Made by a program: the position numbers and the translations under genes. The notes beneath the pieces are model-generated. The model searched no databases. It was not told the origin of the DNA and worked only from the letters and a program-made list of their open reading frames with translations. Source: Muscardinus avellanarius (Eukaryota; Chordata; Mammalia; Rodentia; Gliridae). From it: DNA of 64,000 nucleotides. Position 1 is the stretch's first letter; every line of letters starts with the position of its first letter. Location of the stretch: assembly GCA_963383645.1 (NCBI GenBank), contig OY726572.1:20546672-20610671 (forward strand), written 5' to 3'. Below are positions 1 through 57,300 of the stretch, in pieces.

Positions 1-1479
1 TTAGGAGAGCAAGCAGAGCAGCGTGGGAGATCCAGCCTTGCTCCCGTTAGAGCTCAGTCCTGTGCACCTTCACAGGCTCCAGAGCAGATCTCTGTGCCCT
101 TGCTCTCAAGCATGGTGACCCGCTTGGCAACCAGAGCTCTGGTCATTGTGTGCGAGACGCACTCCGCCTCACGCTCCTCCCCACGCCCCCAACCAGAACA
201 CCACTTCTCCTCACGCCCGGTACAGTCAGGGTGGTGGAGGAGACCGCCTTCTCTTCTGCCTTACTGAGTCTACCTAGGTATTTATTTCCTCTTTTTTCTT
301 ATGAGTAGTTAAGCCGTACGGCATCCATGCTCCAATCAGGCTGCCTCTGCTGAGGGAGGGGAGTCAGAGATGAACACAGAAACTGAGATGCTGAGACATT
401 TCATTTTCTCACAGATCACTTAATGAATCCTCAAGGACTAGTGGAATAAAATGCTAGACAACTGAATAGTGCAAGTGGAATTCTCAGTGTCAGCTTTCTT
501 TTAGACAAATGGCACAGTGCGAACGTCTCTGGGAAGAAGAGGGTTTGGATGGCGTGGATGGGCCCACTGATGTCCTTGGAGGAAGCTGGCAGCAGCCCTC
601 ATTCCCTTCTGCAAGCCTGCAGCGGCCCCTGCCCTCCCAAGACCCCTCCAACTTCCACTAATGTTTCAACATAATTCAGACCTCTCCCATGCTGCCGAAT
701 GGAAAGACCCAAATTGTCAAATCTCAACGCCAAAGCCAGGGCTCAAATTCATCTTCCTGCGCTGCGAAATGCCTGAGGCGCTCAGATCCCCACAAATACA
801 AACCTGCTCATTGCCTCGGTGCAGGGGTCAGTTTTCTGCCTTCCAGGCCACCTGAAAACCCCAACTCAGATGCCTTGGTTTAGGGTTGCTTTACCAGCAG
901 CCAGTGTCCAGTAGAGTCGGAGCAGAGGTCCCTGCCTGCTAATCCCAACACAGCTGGGACCACGAAAATAACTTGAAGTGCTTGCAAGTGGCACAGAGGC
1001 AGGAGTCGTGGGTACTGAGTTTAGAATGCACACTGTGTAATGGGACTTGAATTAGAATTCTGCACACACTTGGTGACTCAGTGTGGATCCTTCTGCCAGA
1101 CCCAGTTAGGAGCCTAGCACTGTTTACCAGACTGTGCACTGACTGCCTCTGCACACTGGGGGGTGCGGTGGGAGGGCTGAGGCCTCTCACCCTACAGGCA
1201 TCCTCACTGCCCAAGCTCAGGGGAAGCCAAGACCTTCGGGATTCCTGCGATCAGGGAAACGTTATCTGCTCTGCTTAACACCCCCTACACACTGAGAAGC
1301 ATGTGTGCGTGACTGGTGCCAAGAAAAGAAACAGGCACTGTTGTACAGTAAGGAAATCCAGTTTGGAGAAAGCATCGTTCACATGGGGTACATTACACCC
1401 CTTACATTTCCACTGCTCAGGCACCAGGGCTGCTTCTCCACCACAGGCAGCCCAGCCAAAGCACTTACGCAGCAGGCTA
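1..1479. other. Intergenic region beyond HADHA 3' end
   Basis: No coding exon or repeat that I can support. In human the neighbour converging on HADHA is GAREM2 on the opposite strand, so the left part may hold its 3' UTR. A plus-strand AATAAA at 445-450 (GTGGAATAAAATGC) would be a suitable end. The short open frames here have no recognisable protein features. Confidence 0.35.
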
Positions 1480-1678
1480 AGGTTGTTGGATGTGGTGGTG
1501 CATGCCTGTAATCACATTACTCAACAGGCTGAAACAGGAGGATCACAGGTTCGAAGCCAGCCTCAGCAATTTAGTGAGACCCTGTTTCCAAATAAAAAAT
1601 AAAATAGGGCTGGGGGTGTAGCCCAGAGGTAGAAGGCTCCTGGGTTTAATCCCCAGCACCAGTTGGGGAAAAAAAAAA
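1480..1678 (+). mobile_element. Dimeric 7SL/ID SINE
   Basis: Left half GTGGTGGTGCATGCCTGTAA, right half AGGGCTGGGGGTGTAGCCCA, and an A-rich end at about 1668. Typical of the dominant SINE in this window: a 7SL-derived left monomer with pol III A-box remnants and a tRNA/ID-like right monomer. Confidence 0.85.
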
Positions 1679-1849
1679 GGCTGTGGCACAGGAAGGCCCA
1701 CTCCCTGGCACCACGGTCCCTCTTGAGCGGCTGCTTGGAACTCCCACAATGTTGCTACTTCAGAGGCCAGGGCTTTACTCCGGCTCACTTCCTGAGGAGG
1801 GGCATACACCAGAAAGCAGAGACCGAAGAAAAAGACGCAAGCAGGCAGA

Positions 1850-2218
1850 GAGGTTGATAGTTTGGATTTTATTGTTATCCTGTGTTTGGCTGAGGGCAGA
1901 AATGCCCTTGCCACCACTGGCCACCTCTGGCCTCCTGGGAGGAACAGGCAGCAAAGGTGCACCAGGTGGCTCTGAGTTTGGGGCTTATAAAAGGAGCACA
2001 GCGGGTCCCACCGTCCACTGAGCAGTACAAACTCTAATTCACAGTCAGACTTCGCCAGGAGGGGGAGGTGGTCAGAGCTGAAGGCACTTTAATTGAGGAG
2101 CAAGCCCAAGGCCAGGCGTGGTCTTTCTTCTGCTTCCTGATACATGCACACGGTGCCGAGGAGAACCAGCGCTGCTGGCGGCTGGGTTGGCGCGCTGACG
2201 GCGGGGCGTGGGGCGTGC
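1850..2218 (-). other. HADHA: HADHA 3' UTR with two candidate poly(A) signals
   Basis: Non-coding end of exon 20. On the minus strand ATTAAA lies at 2088-2093 and AATAAA at 1868-1873. The first would give a 3' UTR of about 140-150 nt, the second about 370 nt. Which one is used cannot be told from sequence; the right end is firm and the left end is estimated. Confidence 0.6.
1868..1873 (-). terminator. HADHA: AATAAA poly(A) signal candidate for HADHA
   Basis: Canonical hexamer on the HADHA sense strand, about 345 nt past the stop codon. A weaker ATTAAA sits at 2088-2093. Confidence 0.55.
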
Positions 2219-45060
<42,842 letters not shown>

Positions 45061-45399
45061 CTTGAGCAGGAGAGGACGAAAGTGGAGAGCGCTCCCAGCC
45101 CGGGCGGCTGAGCGGAGGACTTTTTCCCCCCCGCAGCTTGGCCAGCTAGGTGCCTAACGTACTGCCTGACTAAAACGCAGCCGCCGAGAGGTCGCCAAGC
45201 CCTTGCCCTTGCCCTTCGCTCCCGGCGACGCGGGGCAGCGCGGGGGCCTCCTCCGTCCTCGTGGCGAGCAAGGGCGCGCGGGCGCGGAGGGGGCGGAGCG
45301 CCGGCGTTTTCGGTCAGGCGGTCCGCGGGCAGCCCGCGAGCCGGCGCCCGGGGCGGGGCGAGGGTCCTTCCGCGGCAGGACCCGCCCCTCTGTCCCGCA

Positions 45400-45461
45400 G
45401 AGTCCAGTCACTCGGGACGGAACCTGGTCTGGAGTGGGAGTCCGCGCGCGAACGAGTTCAG
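45400..45461 (+). other. HADHB: HADHB non-coding exon 1 (left edge estimated)
   Basis: Ends at a good donor, TTCAG|GTGAGACGG, at 45461/45462 on the correct strand and about 400 bases from the HADHA ATG. The transcription start is a guess from spacing to the GC boxes. An ATG-led frame across the island (45203-45793) has no thiolase features. Confidence 0.55.
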
Positions 45462-48400
45462 GTGAGACGGTGCGGCGCGCGGCGCTCTCCCGCCCGGCCT
45501 TTTCGCAGGCAGCTCCCACTTCCTTGCCTACCCGCTTCCGCCATGGCCGGCTGCCGCGGCCCCTGCCCCGGGGAGTCCCTGGAGCGGAAGGGACCTCCGC
45601 CTCCGACCCGGCCCGCCGGGCCGCCGCGGTGACAGCGGCGACCGCACCCGCGTTGGAGCTGCAGCTCAGAGCAGGGGTGTCGCCCGCCTTTCCGTATCAC
45701 TGCGAGTTCTCTCGAGCCGTTTGCGTGAGTGTGTGCCTAAAACGCTGCGCTGTGTTGGAGTGTTGGTTTGTTGTCCGCTTGCTTTACCTGTAGCCAAGTT
45801 AAGCGGCTGTAGATTCAGAGCGGTACCGCCGCGGGTTTACGCTGATATCTGCTAGCAATTCGGGGTGTGGCTCCGGCGTGCGGGGAGCTGAGATAGACTT
45901 CCATCCTGCTTGGTGATAGAGTGCTCGAGGGCATTTTCTGATCCAGAAGGGACCTGGCGAGCATCTGATCCTTCACTTAACCCTTTAAGACCCCACCACC
46001 ACACTTTATCGGTGAAGAAACGGAAGCCCGAGAATCAGTGTGTGCTTACCCACGGCCACAGGTGGGAGAAATAGGACGAGAGCCTAAGTCTGCAGCTAAA
46101 CAAGAGCTCTGCATTAGCCAGGCGGGGTGGCGAGTGCCTCTAATGCCAGTACTTAGGAGGCTGAGACAGGAGTACTCAGGTACACGGACAGGAGTACGCA
46201 GGTAAGCAGCCAGCCCCAGCAATTTAGCGAGACTCTCAGCAACGTAGAGAAACGTATTTTGAAACCTAGCCTTTCAAAATACCAAAATAAGCCGGGCGTG
46301 GTGCCGCAGGCTTGTAATCCCCGTGCTTGGGAGGCTGAGACAGGAGGATCGCACAGGTTCAAAGCCAGCCTCAGCTACTTAGTGAGGCTCTCAGCAACTT
46401 AGTGAGACTCTGCTTCCAAATAAAGTATAAAATAGGTCTGGGAGTATAGCCCAGAGGTAGAAAGCCTCTGGGTTCCACCCCCATTACCACACACACAAAA
46501 TAATAATAATAAAAAAATAAAAAGGGTTGGAGGTATAACTTGGAGGTAGAATGCCCCTGAATTCAATCCCCAGTACCATACACAGGAAGATCTCTGCATT
46601 GTACTATATCGGGTTTTGTACTAGAAAGATGGGTTTGAATCCTAGCACAAAGTGATTGGTTTCAAAAGAAAGTAGCATTAACTGGGCGTGATGGCGCACG
46701 TTTGTAATCCCAGCATTTGGGCGGCTGAGATGGGAGGATTGCAGTTCACAGACAGCCTCAGCTACCTAGTGAGGTCCTTTGCAACTCAGTGAGACCCTGT
46801 TCCAAAATAAAGAATTAAAAATAGGGCTGGGAGTGTCGCTCAGAGGTAGAATGCCCCTGGTTTCCATCCTGGGTACCGGAAAAAAAAAAAAAAAAGTAGC
46901 ATTGAGGACCTGTGGCACCTTCATACCATTTTGCTTAATCCTCACAATGCCCAAATTATCCTTTGAGCTTCTGAATGAAGTTTGTGGGGCTCATAGAAAT
47001 TATGTAAATGGTCTGGTGTTAGGCAGAGCCAGCATTCAGACATAAATCTAACACACTACTCACCAGATTATTCTACAAGAGGGAAAACAAGAAATGGCCA
47101 GGAAGCTGAGACTAAAATGAGGATGGAGAAAAAAGAGAGCCTTCTGTTTGAAAGCTTAAGTAGAGAGTCGTTCCTCCATCAACAAGAGCACTGTAAGCAG
47201 AAACTGGATGACCACTTCTGAATAAGTTGCAAAAAGAATCCTGGGCCTCATGAAATACACAGTGCAGAAGCTGTTTCCTGCCCATATGCTCTTGTGTTTC
47301 ATACCATGTAGCATTGTTATTTAAATCAGGAGTGCCAGACATTCTGTAAAGGGTCCAAACAGTAAAGTTTTGACTTTGTGAGCCCATTTGGGTTTCTTTC
47401 ACATATTCTTTGTCTTGTTTACAACTCTTTACAAATATGAAAACTGGAGCTGGAGGTGTGGCTCAGTGGTAAAGCATTTGGGTGAGGCTTTGGGTTGAAG
47501 TCCTAGCAGCAGAAAAAGAAAGAAAAGTAGCCAGGCATATTGGCACATGCTTGTAATCCCAGTACTTGGGAGGCTGAGACAGGAGGAATACAGGTTTGCG
47601 GCCAGCCCCAGCTACTTAATGAGGCCCTTCGCAATGTAGACCCTGTTTCAAAATAAAGAGAAAAAAAAAAAAATAGGGCTGGGGGTGTAGCTCGGAGGTC
47701 GAGTGCCCTTGCATTCAATCCCTAGTACCACTCAGAAAAGTAGCACCTCTTTATATATTCCTATACAAACTCATAGCTTTTTTTTTCAGTGATGCTTTTT
47801 TTCCCTTTTCTGTATATTAGAGGTCAATAAGAGGAATTATTGGAAGCTGGGTATGTTGGTGCACTCTTGTAGTATTTGGGAGCTGAGACAGGGGGATCAA
47901 AGATTGGTGGCCAGACTCAGCAATATGAGGCCCTTCCCAACTTAGTGAGACCCTGTTTCAAAATAAAAAAATAAAAATAGGGCTGGGGGGTAGCTTGGAG
48001 GTAGAATGCCCCTAGGTTCAATCACCAGCACCACAAAATAAAAAATAAAACAGGGTTGTGGGGGTAGCTCAGAGGTAGACTGCCCCTGAATTCAATCCTC
48101 AGTAACACACCCCCACACACAGGAATTATTGGACTCAGAAATACATTTTGAATTTTGATAATTTATACCTATACCAACTGATATGTATAAGTACATAATT
48201 AGATCTATTACCAGAATTGTATACTAACCAAATATATAATTTTTGACAACGTGATAACTCTAAAATATCACCTTGTTTAAATTTTTAAAGAATTTTATTG
48301 CTATTGAGATTAAACATTTTTATTTTATTTGCCCTTTTTTATTTTTTTGGTGCTTGGGATTAAACCCAGGGCTACACCCCTGCTAGGCAAGTGCTCTTCC

Positions 48401-48946
48401 TTTGAGCTATAGTCTCAACCTATGGCATTTTAGTTTCTTCAGTGAAATTGTTTATTTGCTCCTTTTTGTTTTTGGTCTTTGTATCAGAAAGGAGCTGTTG
48501 AGAAAATTCAAATTAAATTGGCTTACTTTTGCGGGGAATGGTGGCCCTAGTACTTGGGAGGCTGAGACAGGAGGATCATGCAGGTTGGAAGCCAGCCTTA
48601 GCTACTTAGTGAGGCTCTCAGCAGCTTAGTGAGACCTTGTTTCAAAATAAAATGTAGCCAGGCGTAGTGGCACATGCTTGTAATCCTTGAAATCACCTTG
48701 CTTGGGAGGCTGAGACAGGAGGCTCAAAGGTGTGAAGCCAGCCTCAGCTACTTAGTGAGGCTCTCAGCAACTTAGTGAGACCCTGTTTCCAAATAAAATA
48801 TTTAAAAAATAGGTCTGGTAGTATAGCCTGGAGGTAGAAAAGCCCTGGGTCCCACCCCCAGTACCACAAAATAAATAAGATTGAATAAAATATAAATTGG
48901 TCTGGGGGTATAGCTCAGAGGTCAAAAGCCCCTGGGTTCCATTCCC

Positions 48947-48997
<51 letters not shown>

Positions 48998-50298
48998 TGG
49001 CTTATTTTCAAGGGGGTTTATTGGCTTGCAGAACTGAAAGCACAACAGAGGATGAGTTTCAGAAAGAATCTGACCAGGATCCAGTCCCTGCCCCCCACCT
49101 CTTGCAATTCTCAGCTCTGTTCTCCTTTGATTGGCTCTATCCTTAGGCTAGTTTTGTTAATGTTTTCAAAGTGTTGCAGCCAAATCAAGCAAGCATCAGA
49201 AGGAAAGAAGATTTGTGTTCTAGAATTCCAGGCAGAAGACTTGAATGTTAGATTGAGTAAACTTCCTATGTCAATACGAGTCCTAAAGCAATGCCAGGCA
49301 TAGTTGTTTTTGGCCTGGGTTACCTGCCAATGATCTTGGCAGGGAGAATATTATACTAATTGGTTAAGCCCTGGAGTGGGCCTGGATTCATTCTCATGTA
49401 AACCACACAGAGCAACTGCATAGTGGGGTGAAATGCAGACTGGAGCAAAACTACAGAGTGCAGTGGAGATTTTTGTTTTTCCTATAATTTGAAACAAATT
49501 CTTTATGGATTATGGGTATTAACTCTTTTATGTTTTATGTGTTACAAGTATTTTCTCTAAACCAGTTGTTTGCCTTTTAACTTAGAAGCTAGATATCATA
49601 GCTTTCATTGGCAAAATCTTTGAATTTGTTCTTTTTTTAATTTAAAACATGTTTCAAAATTGAGAAATTATTTAAAAATCTAGTTATATAGCTGGGCATA
49701 TATACATATAGGGCTGGTTGGCACATGCCTGCAGTCCCAGTACATGGGCGGCTGAGACAGGAGGCTTATAGATTTGAGTGCAACTTAGTGAGACCTTACT
49801 GAAGTATAAAAAGGCTGGAGTTGTATTTTGGAGGTAGAACGCCCCGAGTTCAATTCCAGGTAGAAGACTTGGACGTTAGATTGAGTAAACTATTCCTGTG
49901 TCAATACGAGTGCCCAAAGCAATACCAGGCATAGTTGGTAATGAAAACTAAAGGAAAAGGCCCAGTGATAAGTCTTTGTCCTCCTGCTCTCTAATTACTC
50001 AGTTCTCTTCCTTCCATCTAGCAATTATTATTAACATTTTCTTTGTACTTTTAGAGATAGTTTATACTGATACAAGGAAATGTACGTACTATTTTTCTCC
50101 TTCATCATGAATAGTAGCATTTCATACACACTTTTTTATCTTGTTTGCTTCACCTAATAATAGTTTAGAATAATAGAACCTCACCATTAGGCTGCTCATG
50201 GTGTGCCAGCTGACACCCCCAGATCCCCAGAGTGATTTTTTTTTTTTTTTTTTGTGGAACTGGGGATAGAACCCAGGGGCATTCTACCACCAGCCTAT

Positions 50299-50329
<31 letters not shown>

Positions 50330-51605
50330 TTGTGGTACTGGGGTTCCTGGGAGCCCTTCTACCTCCGGGCTATACTCCCAGACCTATTTTTTATATTTTA
50401 TTTGGAAACCGGGTCTCTTAAGCCAGTGCAGCTGGCTTCGCACCTGCGTGATCCTCCTGTCTCCGTCTCCCAAGCGCAGGGATTACAAGTGTGCACCACC
50501 ATGCTGGCTCATTTTTTATTTTTATTCTTTTTTTTTTTTTTGCGGGTCTGGGGATGGAACCCAGGGGCATTTGACCTCCAAGCTACACCCCTGCCCTATT
50601 TTTTATTCTTTATTTTGAAACCGGGTCTCACTGAGTTGCAGAGGACCTCACTAAGTAGCTGAGGCTGTCTGCGAACCACGATCCTCCGGTCTCAGCCTCC
50701 CTTCTTTTTATTTTTGAAACAGGGTCTCACTAAGTTGCAGAGGGCCTAAGTAGATGAGGTTAGCCATGAACCTGGATCCTCCTGTCTCAGCCTCCCAAAT
50801 ACTGGGATTACAAGTGTGCGCCACCATTCCTGCCCTACAGTGATCTTCTGCATATATGTTAAATATTTATATATTTCAGCTGTTAGTTATTTTTCATTAT
50901 GGAATCCAACTCTCCATTTAAAATAATCTCTGATTTTTTTCTAGTATTTTTTGTAGTTAATAAACATATTGCTAAGTATGGTGGCAAAATTTGAAATCTG
51001 AGTACTTAAGAAGCTGAGACAGGAGGCTTGCAGGTTCCCGGCCAGCCTCAGCAACACAGCAAGACTCTCACCAATCTAGTGAGACCCTGTTATCCCCACG
51101 TTTGGGAGGCAGAGACAGGAGGATCGTGCAGGTTTGAAGCCAGCTTCACTGGCTTAGGAGACCCTGTTTCCAAATTAAAAAATAATATAAAATAGGTCTG
51201 GGAGTGTAGCCTGGAGGTAGCAGGGTTTCCAGGAAACCCAGTACCACCATAAATAAATAAATAAGTAAATAAATAAATAAATAAATAAGGGCAGGCGCAG
51301 CCTGGCATGGTGACACTTGTCTGTAATCCCAGTACTTGGGAGGCTGAGACAAGAGGATCTCAGGTTGGTGGGCAGCCTCAGCAACTTAGGCACTCTGCAA
51401 ATTTGTGAGATCTAGCTGGGCATGGTGGCATACACTTGTAATCCCAGTACTTGGAAGGCTGAGACAGGAAGATCGCAGGTTCGTGGCCAGCCTCACTACT
51501 TAGGGAGGCCCTCCACAACTTAATGAGACCCTGTTTCAAAATAAAGAATAAAAAAATAGGGCTGGGGGTGGGTGTATCTTGGAGGTAGAATTCATCCCAG
51601 TACCG

Positions 51606-51653
<48 letters not shown>

Positions 51654-52519
51654 TGTTTTAAAAAATAGGGCTGAAGGTATGGATCAGAGGTAGAATACTC
51701 CTGGGTTTGATCCCCAGTACCCCCCCCACACACACACACACAAATAGGGGCAGGTGGTATAGCTCAGAGGTAGAATACCCTTGAATTCAGTCCTCAGAGA
51801 GAGAGAGAGACTGATATTTTTTCAATCTGTCTAGCATTTATTTGTACTTAGGGTGTGAGCTGTGAACTTTGGATAATATTTTCCTAGTAGTCCTTTTCCC
51901 AGCAAACTTACTGAATAATCTTTCTCCAACATATTTGAAATGCTATATTGAAGCTGGGCATGGTGGCACACACTTGTAATGCTAGTACTTGGGAGGCTGA
52001 GACCAGGAGGATCACAGGTTCACAGCCAGCCCAGCAATTTAGTGAAGCTCTCCACAACAAGGAGATCCTGTTTCAAAATAAAAAATAAAATAGGGCTGGG
52101 AATGTAACTCAGAGGTAGAATACCCCTGGGTTCAATCCCCAGTACCAGCTGGACATGATGGTACATGCCTTAATCCCAGTATTTGGGAGGCTGAGATAGG
52201 AGGATTGCAGGTTCAGCAAGTATTGAGACTCTAATCAACCAAGGGAGACTTTGTTTCAGAAGAAAAATAAAACAGGGATGGAGGTGTACCTTGGCAGTAG
52301 AATGCCCATGGGTCCAGTACCACACACACATAAGAAAATTCCTGGTACCAAAAAAAAGTTATATCCTAAATTCTTATATACATAGGTCTGCTTCTAAACT
52401 TGCTACCTCCTGTCCTGTTGATAAATTTCATTTATTCCTATGTTAGTACTGGTCTGTTTTAATTACTGGTGCTTGGAAGTTTTACTATCTGTGAAAGCAA
52501 GGTCCCCCTTTTTGTTTTG

Positions 52520-52550
<31 letters not shown>

Positions 52551-54258
52551 TGTGGTACTGGGGATGGAACCCAGGGGCATTGTACCTCAGAGCTACACCC
52601 CTAGCCCAATATTTTAGTCTTTTTACTTTTGGAATAGGGTCTCAATGAGTTGCAAAGGACCTCATTAAGTAGCTGAAGCTGTTCGTGAACTGCGATCTTC
52701 CAGTCTCAGCCTCCCGTATGCTGGGATTACAAGCATGGGCCACCACGCCTGGCTTGTTTTCAACATTTTTGGGACTGTTATTGTGATTTTATTTCAAAGC
52801 AAACCTTACTTATGGGAACTTTTATCCTACGTTTTTGTGGCAATGTAAGTAGCTCCAAGAAAAGACACCCATCTCATGGGCCTCTGCATTTTCCTGGCCA
52901 AAGTGCCTTGAGTACCTAGGTCAGTGCACCTAGAGCTGTACTTCTCTTTCTTCAATCCGTATGTTTGGAACATGATTCCTTCCCCCCGCCCCCGACCCCC
53001 TTTTGGGAAGCCATAGTATATCCTCCTGTCAGTCTACAAAGACCCAAGAGGAAAACCTGAGGGCAATTGTTTTACTGGGGATTGAACTCAGGCATTTGAG
53101 CTACACCCCTTGCTCTAATTTACTTTTTATTTTGAAACGGGGGATTCTCCCCCCCCACACACACACACACACGCACACAGGTATGTGGTACTGAGGATTG
53201 AACCCAGGAGCATTCTTCTTCTGAGCTATACCTGCTTCCCTTTTTGGTTTTTGTCTTGAAACAGGGTCTTGCAGGGTTACTGAGTCTCACTAAATTGCTG
53301 GGTTTGGTCTCCAACCTGCAATCCTCCTGTCTCACCCTCCCAAGTACTGGGATTACAGGCATGATCCACCACGCCTGGCTCTTGAAACAGGGATTTTCAA
53401 AGTTACCATATGCTGGTCTTGAATCTGCAGTCTTCCTATCTCAGTCTCCCAAGTACTGGGATTACTTATGTATGGCTATCTGGGAGCTTTTATTTATTAT
53501 CTGTTGTTAGAATCAAGTATCCCCAAATTTAGCAGCTTAATACAACCAATATTTGTTCTTTTTGCCATACTAGGGATTGAACTTGGGGGCATTCTACCTC
53601 TGAGCTACCCCCAGTTCAATTTCTTTTATATTCCTTTTTGTTTTGTTTTCAGTACATTGAACCATTCTACCTCCAAGATACACCCCCGGCCCATTCTTTA
53701 TTTTGAAACAGGGTCTCACTGGCTGCAGAGGGCCTCACTAAGTAGCTGAGGCTGCCCCCCAACCGCTATCCTCCTGTCTCAGCCTCCCAAGTACTGGGAT
53801 TACAAGTCTGCGTCACCAGGCCCGGCTTAAATATTTGTTCTTATATAATTTTGGAGAGTCCGGAATCTGGGTGACTTTGCTGAGCTGTTCTGATTTAAGA
53901 GTTCTCTTGAGGATGGAGTCAGCATGTTGGCCAGGGCTGTAGTCATCTGAAAGCTTGTCTGCTCTGGGATCGGCTTCCAAGCTCACTCACATGGTTGCTG
54001 GCAAGAGGCATTAGTTCCTCAGTCCATGAGTCTCTTCCTGAGGCTGCTGGTGCCTTGCTAGTTGGCTTCCCCAGAATGACCTGAGAGAAAGACCAAGACT
54101 GAAGCAGCAATATTTTTTTCCTAGTCAAACCTCAGAAATGACATATGCTACTTTTGAAATACTCTTGTTTGAACCGACTAACTGCAGTATTGTGTAGAGC
54201 ACAACCACACAAGGGTATGAGTACCAAGAGGAAGAGAGTCTTTTCTACTAATTTTACA

Positions 54259-54303
<45 letters not shown>

Positions 54304-57300
54304 GGAGGGAGAAAGGAGAGAGAGATTGATTGATTGATTGATTGATTGAACCCAAGGGCATTCTACCTCCAAGCTACACCCCAAGCCCTATTTTTTATTC
54401 TTTATTTTGAAACAGGGTCTCACTAAGTTGCAGAGGGCCTCACTAAATAGCTGAGGCTGTCCGTGAAACAACGATCCTCCTGTCTCAGCCTCCCAAATGC
54501 TAGGATTACAAGTGTGTATCACCACACCCAGCTTAATATTTTATTTTGAAACAAGGTCTCACTAGGTTGCTGAGAGTTTCACTAAGTTGATAAGGCTGTC
54601 CTTGAACCTGTGAATCTCCTGTCTCTGTCTCTCAAGTACTGGGACCATAGGTGTAGGCCCCTATGCCCCTATTATTTGTATATGCATTTGATTTTTTTGT
54701 GTGCGTGGACCTGGGGATTGAACCCAGGGACATTCTACCTCCGAAGTATACTCCCAGCCCTATTTTTCATTCTTTATTTTGAAACCAGGTCTCACTAAGT
54801 TGCAGAGGACCTCACTAAGTAGCTGAGGTTGGTGGAGAACCTGTGAGCCTCCTGCCTCAGCCTCCCAAGTACTGGGATTACAAGCATGCGTCATCGAGCC
54901 CAGCTATGTGATTTTTTTTTTTTAATTTTGAAGCAATATCAAGCTTTTTAAAAAGTTGCAAGTGCATTATTGACAGCTCTCTTTCTAGTAGATTCTTCCC
55001 CATCCCTGAGTACTTGACTGTGTATGCCTTCAAATGCAGACATCACGCGAGGTCTTCTACATGATCACGAGAGAACCTTCAGAATCAGGAGGGCAACAGT
55101 GGTGGCTTCAGGGTCCTGTTCAGCAGCCTGTTTCTTTGGCTTCCAGTAGAAGGGCACAAGCTCTAGGTTCACATCCCAGCCCCTCCACTTACTAGCTACA
55201 GGTCGCTGGGTGAGCCTCAGTCCTCTATGCCTCAGTTCCCTCATCTCTTACAAAGGGTATGGTGGCCATGCCTCAGTTCATAGGTCATTGTGAGGATTAG
55301 ATAGTTAGTGCTTAGAATAGTGACTGCACAACGTGAGAACTGTCAGTACCGTATTGTGGTATCATTAGTTGGCTGGGAATGGTGGCGCACGCTTCTAATC
55401 CCAGTACTTGGGAGATGAAGACAGGAAAATCTCAGATTTGAGACTAATCTCAGCAATTTAGCCCGGCTCTGTTTCAAAATAAAAAGTAAAATAAGGCCAG
55501 GGTCTAGCTTAGAGCTAAATGCCCCTGGATTCAACCCCAGGTACAAAAAAAGGAGAAAGAAGAGAAGAGTTGATAATAGATTAAAATGTTGGTACTTTAT
55601 AATAGCCATGGAGAAGCTTATCTGAGTTTATAGACCACAGATTGCTCAGGTAACCCAGGATATACTTTGTTCCTCTCTTTCTATATTTCAGAATGACTTC
55701 CATCTTGACTTCTACTTTTAAAAACCTTCCCAGGACATCAAAATGGGCTCTCAGATTTTGTAAGTTTAAATTTTTTTTTAAAGATTAGATTTGTATCTAT
55801 AAGCACTTTACACAGACATTGAATAATATTGCTTTGTAAACGGTTTATTTTGTTTTCTAGCTGTAAGACCTCTGAGCTGTTCTTCCTACCTACAAGCTGC
55901 CCCAGGTATAGTAATTTAAAAAACAAGCATTTCTTATTTTAATGTTAGATTCTATATTTTGAATAAATAAAATCCCAAAATAATTTGCTAACATATTCTC
56001 TTTTATGAGCAACATGAACACCACTGCTGTCTTCAAAATAAAAATTTTTAGGGCCATATTACATTATTTAAGATTGGGTTTGAAGATGTTCACAGGAAGC
56101 GGCTTCCTGGCGTTAGAGCTGGATGGATTCATGAGGATTCCGTAAACCCAAGTGGTCAGTCATTTGCCTTCTGCTCTCAGTCTTGAGCCAATCAGCTTAC
56201 AAACACTTTTGAGACGATTGTGGATTCAGAATTTAGCTTTTAAATATTGTATTAGTGATAAGCTTCTCTATTGAATATCTTCTTAACCCATATGTAAGAG
56301 GACCCATTCCTCTTACATAGGCGAATGGGGAACTAGTTTTTTTTTTTTTTTTTTTTTTTTAATTTTATTTTATTGGTGCACTGTATTCATACATCATAGT
56401 GGGATACAAACTTTTGTAGACATACATGCACACATCGCCCAGTCAGCCCCCACCCGATCCCCACCCCATTCTCTCCCCATCCCTCCCTCCCATGCTTGGC
56501 TTAGTGGTTGACATCTAGTATTATAGCAATTTATCCAAAATTAAAAATGATAATCTCACATAACAGTTTCATTTGTCTGATACCAATCTTTTGATGACTT
56601 AAAGATAACATTTCAATATTTCTTTTTGCTTTCTTTCTTACCAGAGAATATTTTTTTCTTTTTAGGTGAAACTATCATATATTTATTTTTCAGAAAAAAA
56701 TCTATCCTGATATGGAATATGGACTCTAGATACCCAAAACAATCTCGAAGCAAAAACAAAGCTAGAAGATGTATATTTTCTGATTTCAAACCATATAAAG
56801 CTACAATAATTGAAACAGTGTAGTACTGTTCTAAAGGCAGATATATAGACCATTGGAGTTAAATACAAGCCTAGAACTAAATTCTTCCCTATATTGTCAA
56901 GTTATTTTTGACAAGGTTTCCACGAAGATTTGGTGGTAGAAATAATACTCTTTTAACTAAATATTGTTGAAAAATAATAATTACATGGAAAAGAATAAAA
57001 TTGGACCCTTACCTAATCCCATATACAAGTATTAACTCAAAATAGATAAAAGACCTAAATATAAATCTTAAGACTATAAACTTTTAGGAGAAAATCTGGG
57101 TCATAAAACCTCACAACATTGAAATTGGCAGTGATTTCTTGGATATGATTTCAATGGCACAGGCAACAGAAGAATATACAAACTCCCTAAAAAATAAAAG
57201 AAAATATTGTATATCCAAAGACAATGTAAACAGAGTTAAAAGTTACTAATAGAATTGGATAAAATATTTCCAAATGCTATATCTGAAGATATATTAATAT

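Noticed and set aside
45203..45793. 196-residue plus-strand frame in the CpG island
   Set aside because: Arg/Pro/Ala-rich composition typical of CpG islands; it overlaps HADHB exon 1 and its intron and has no recognisable domain.
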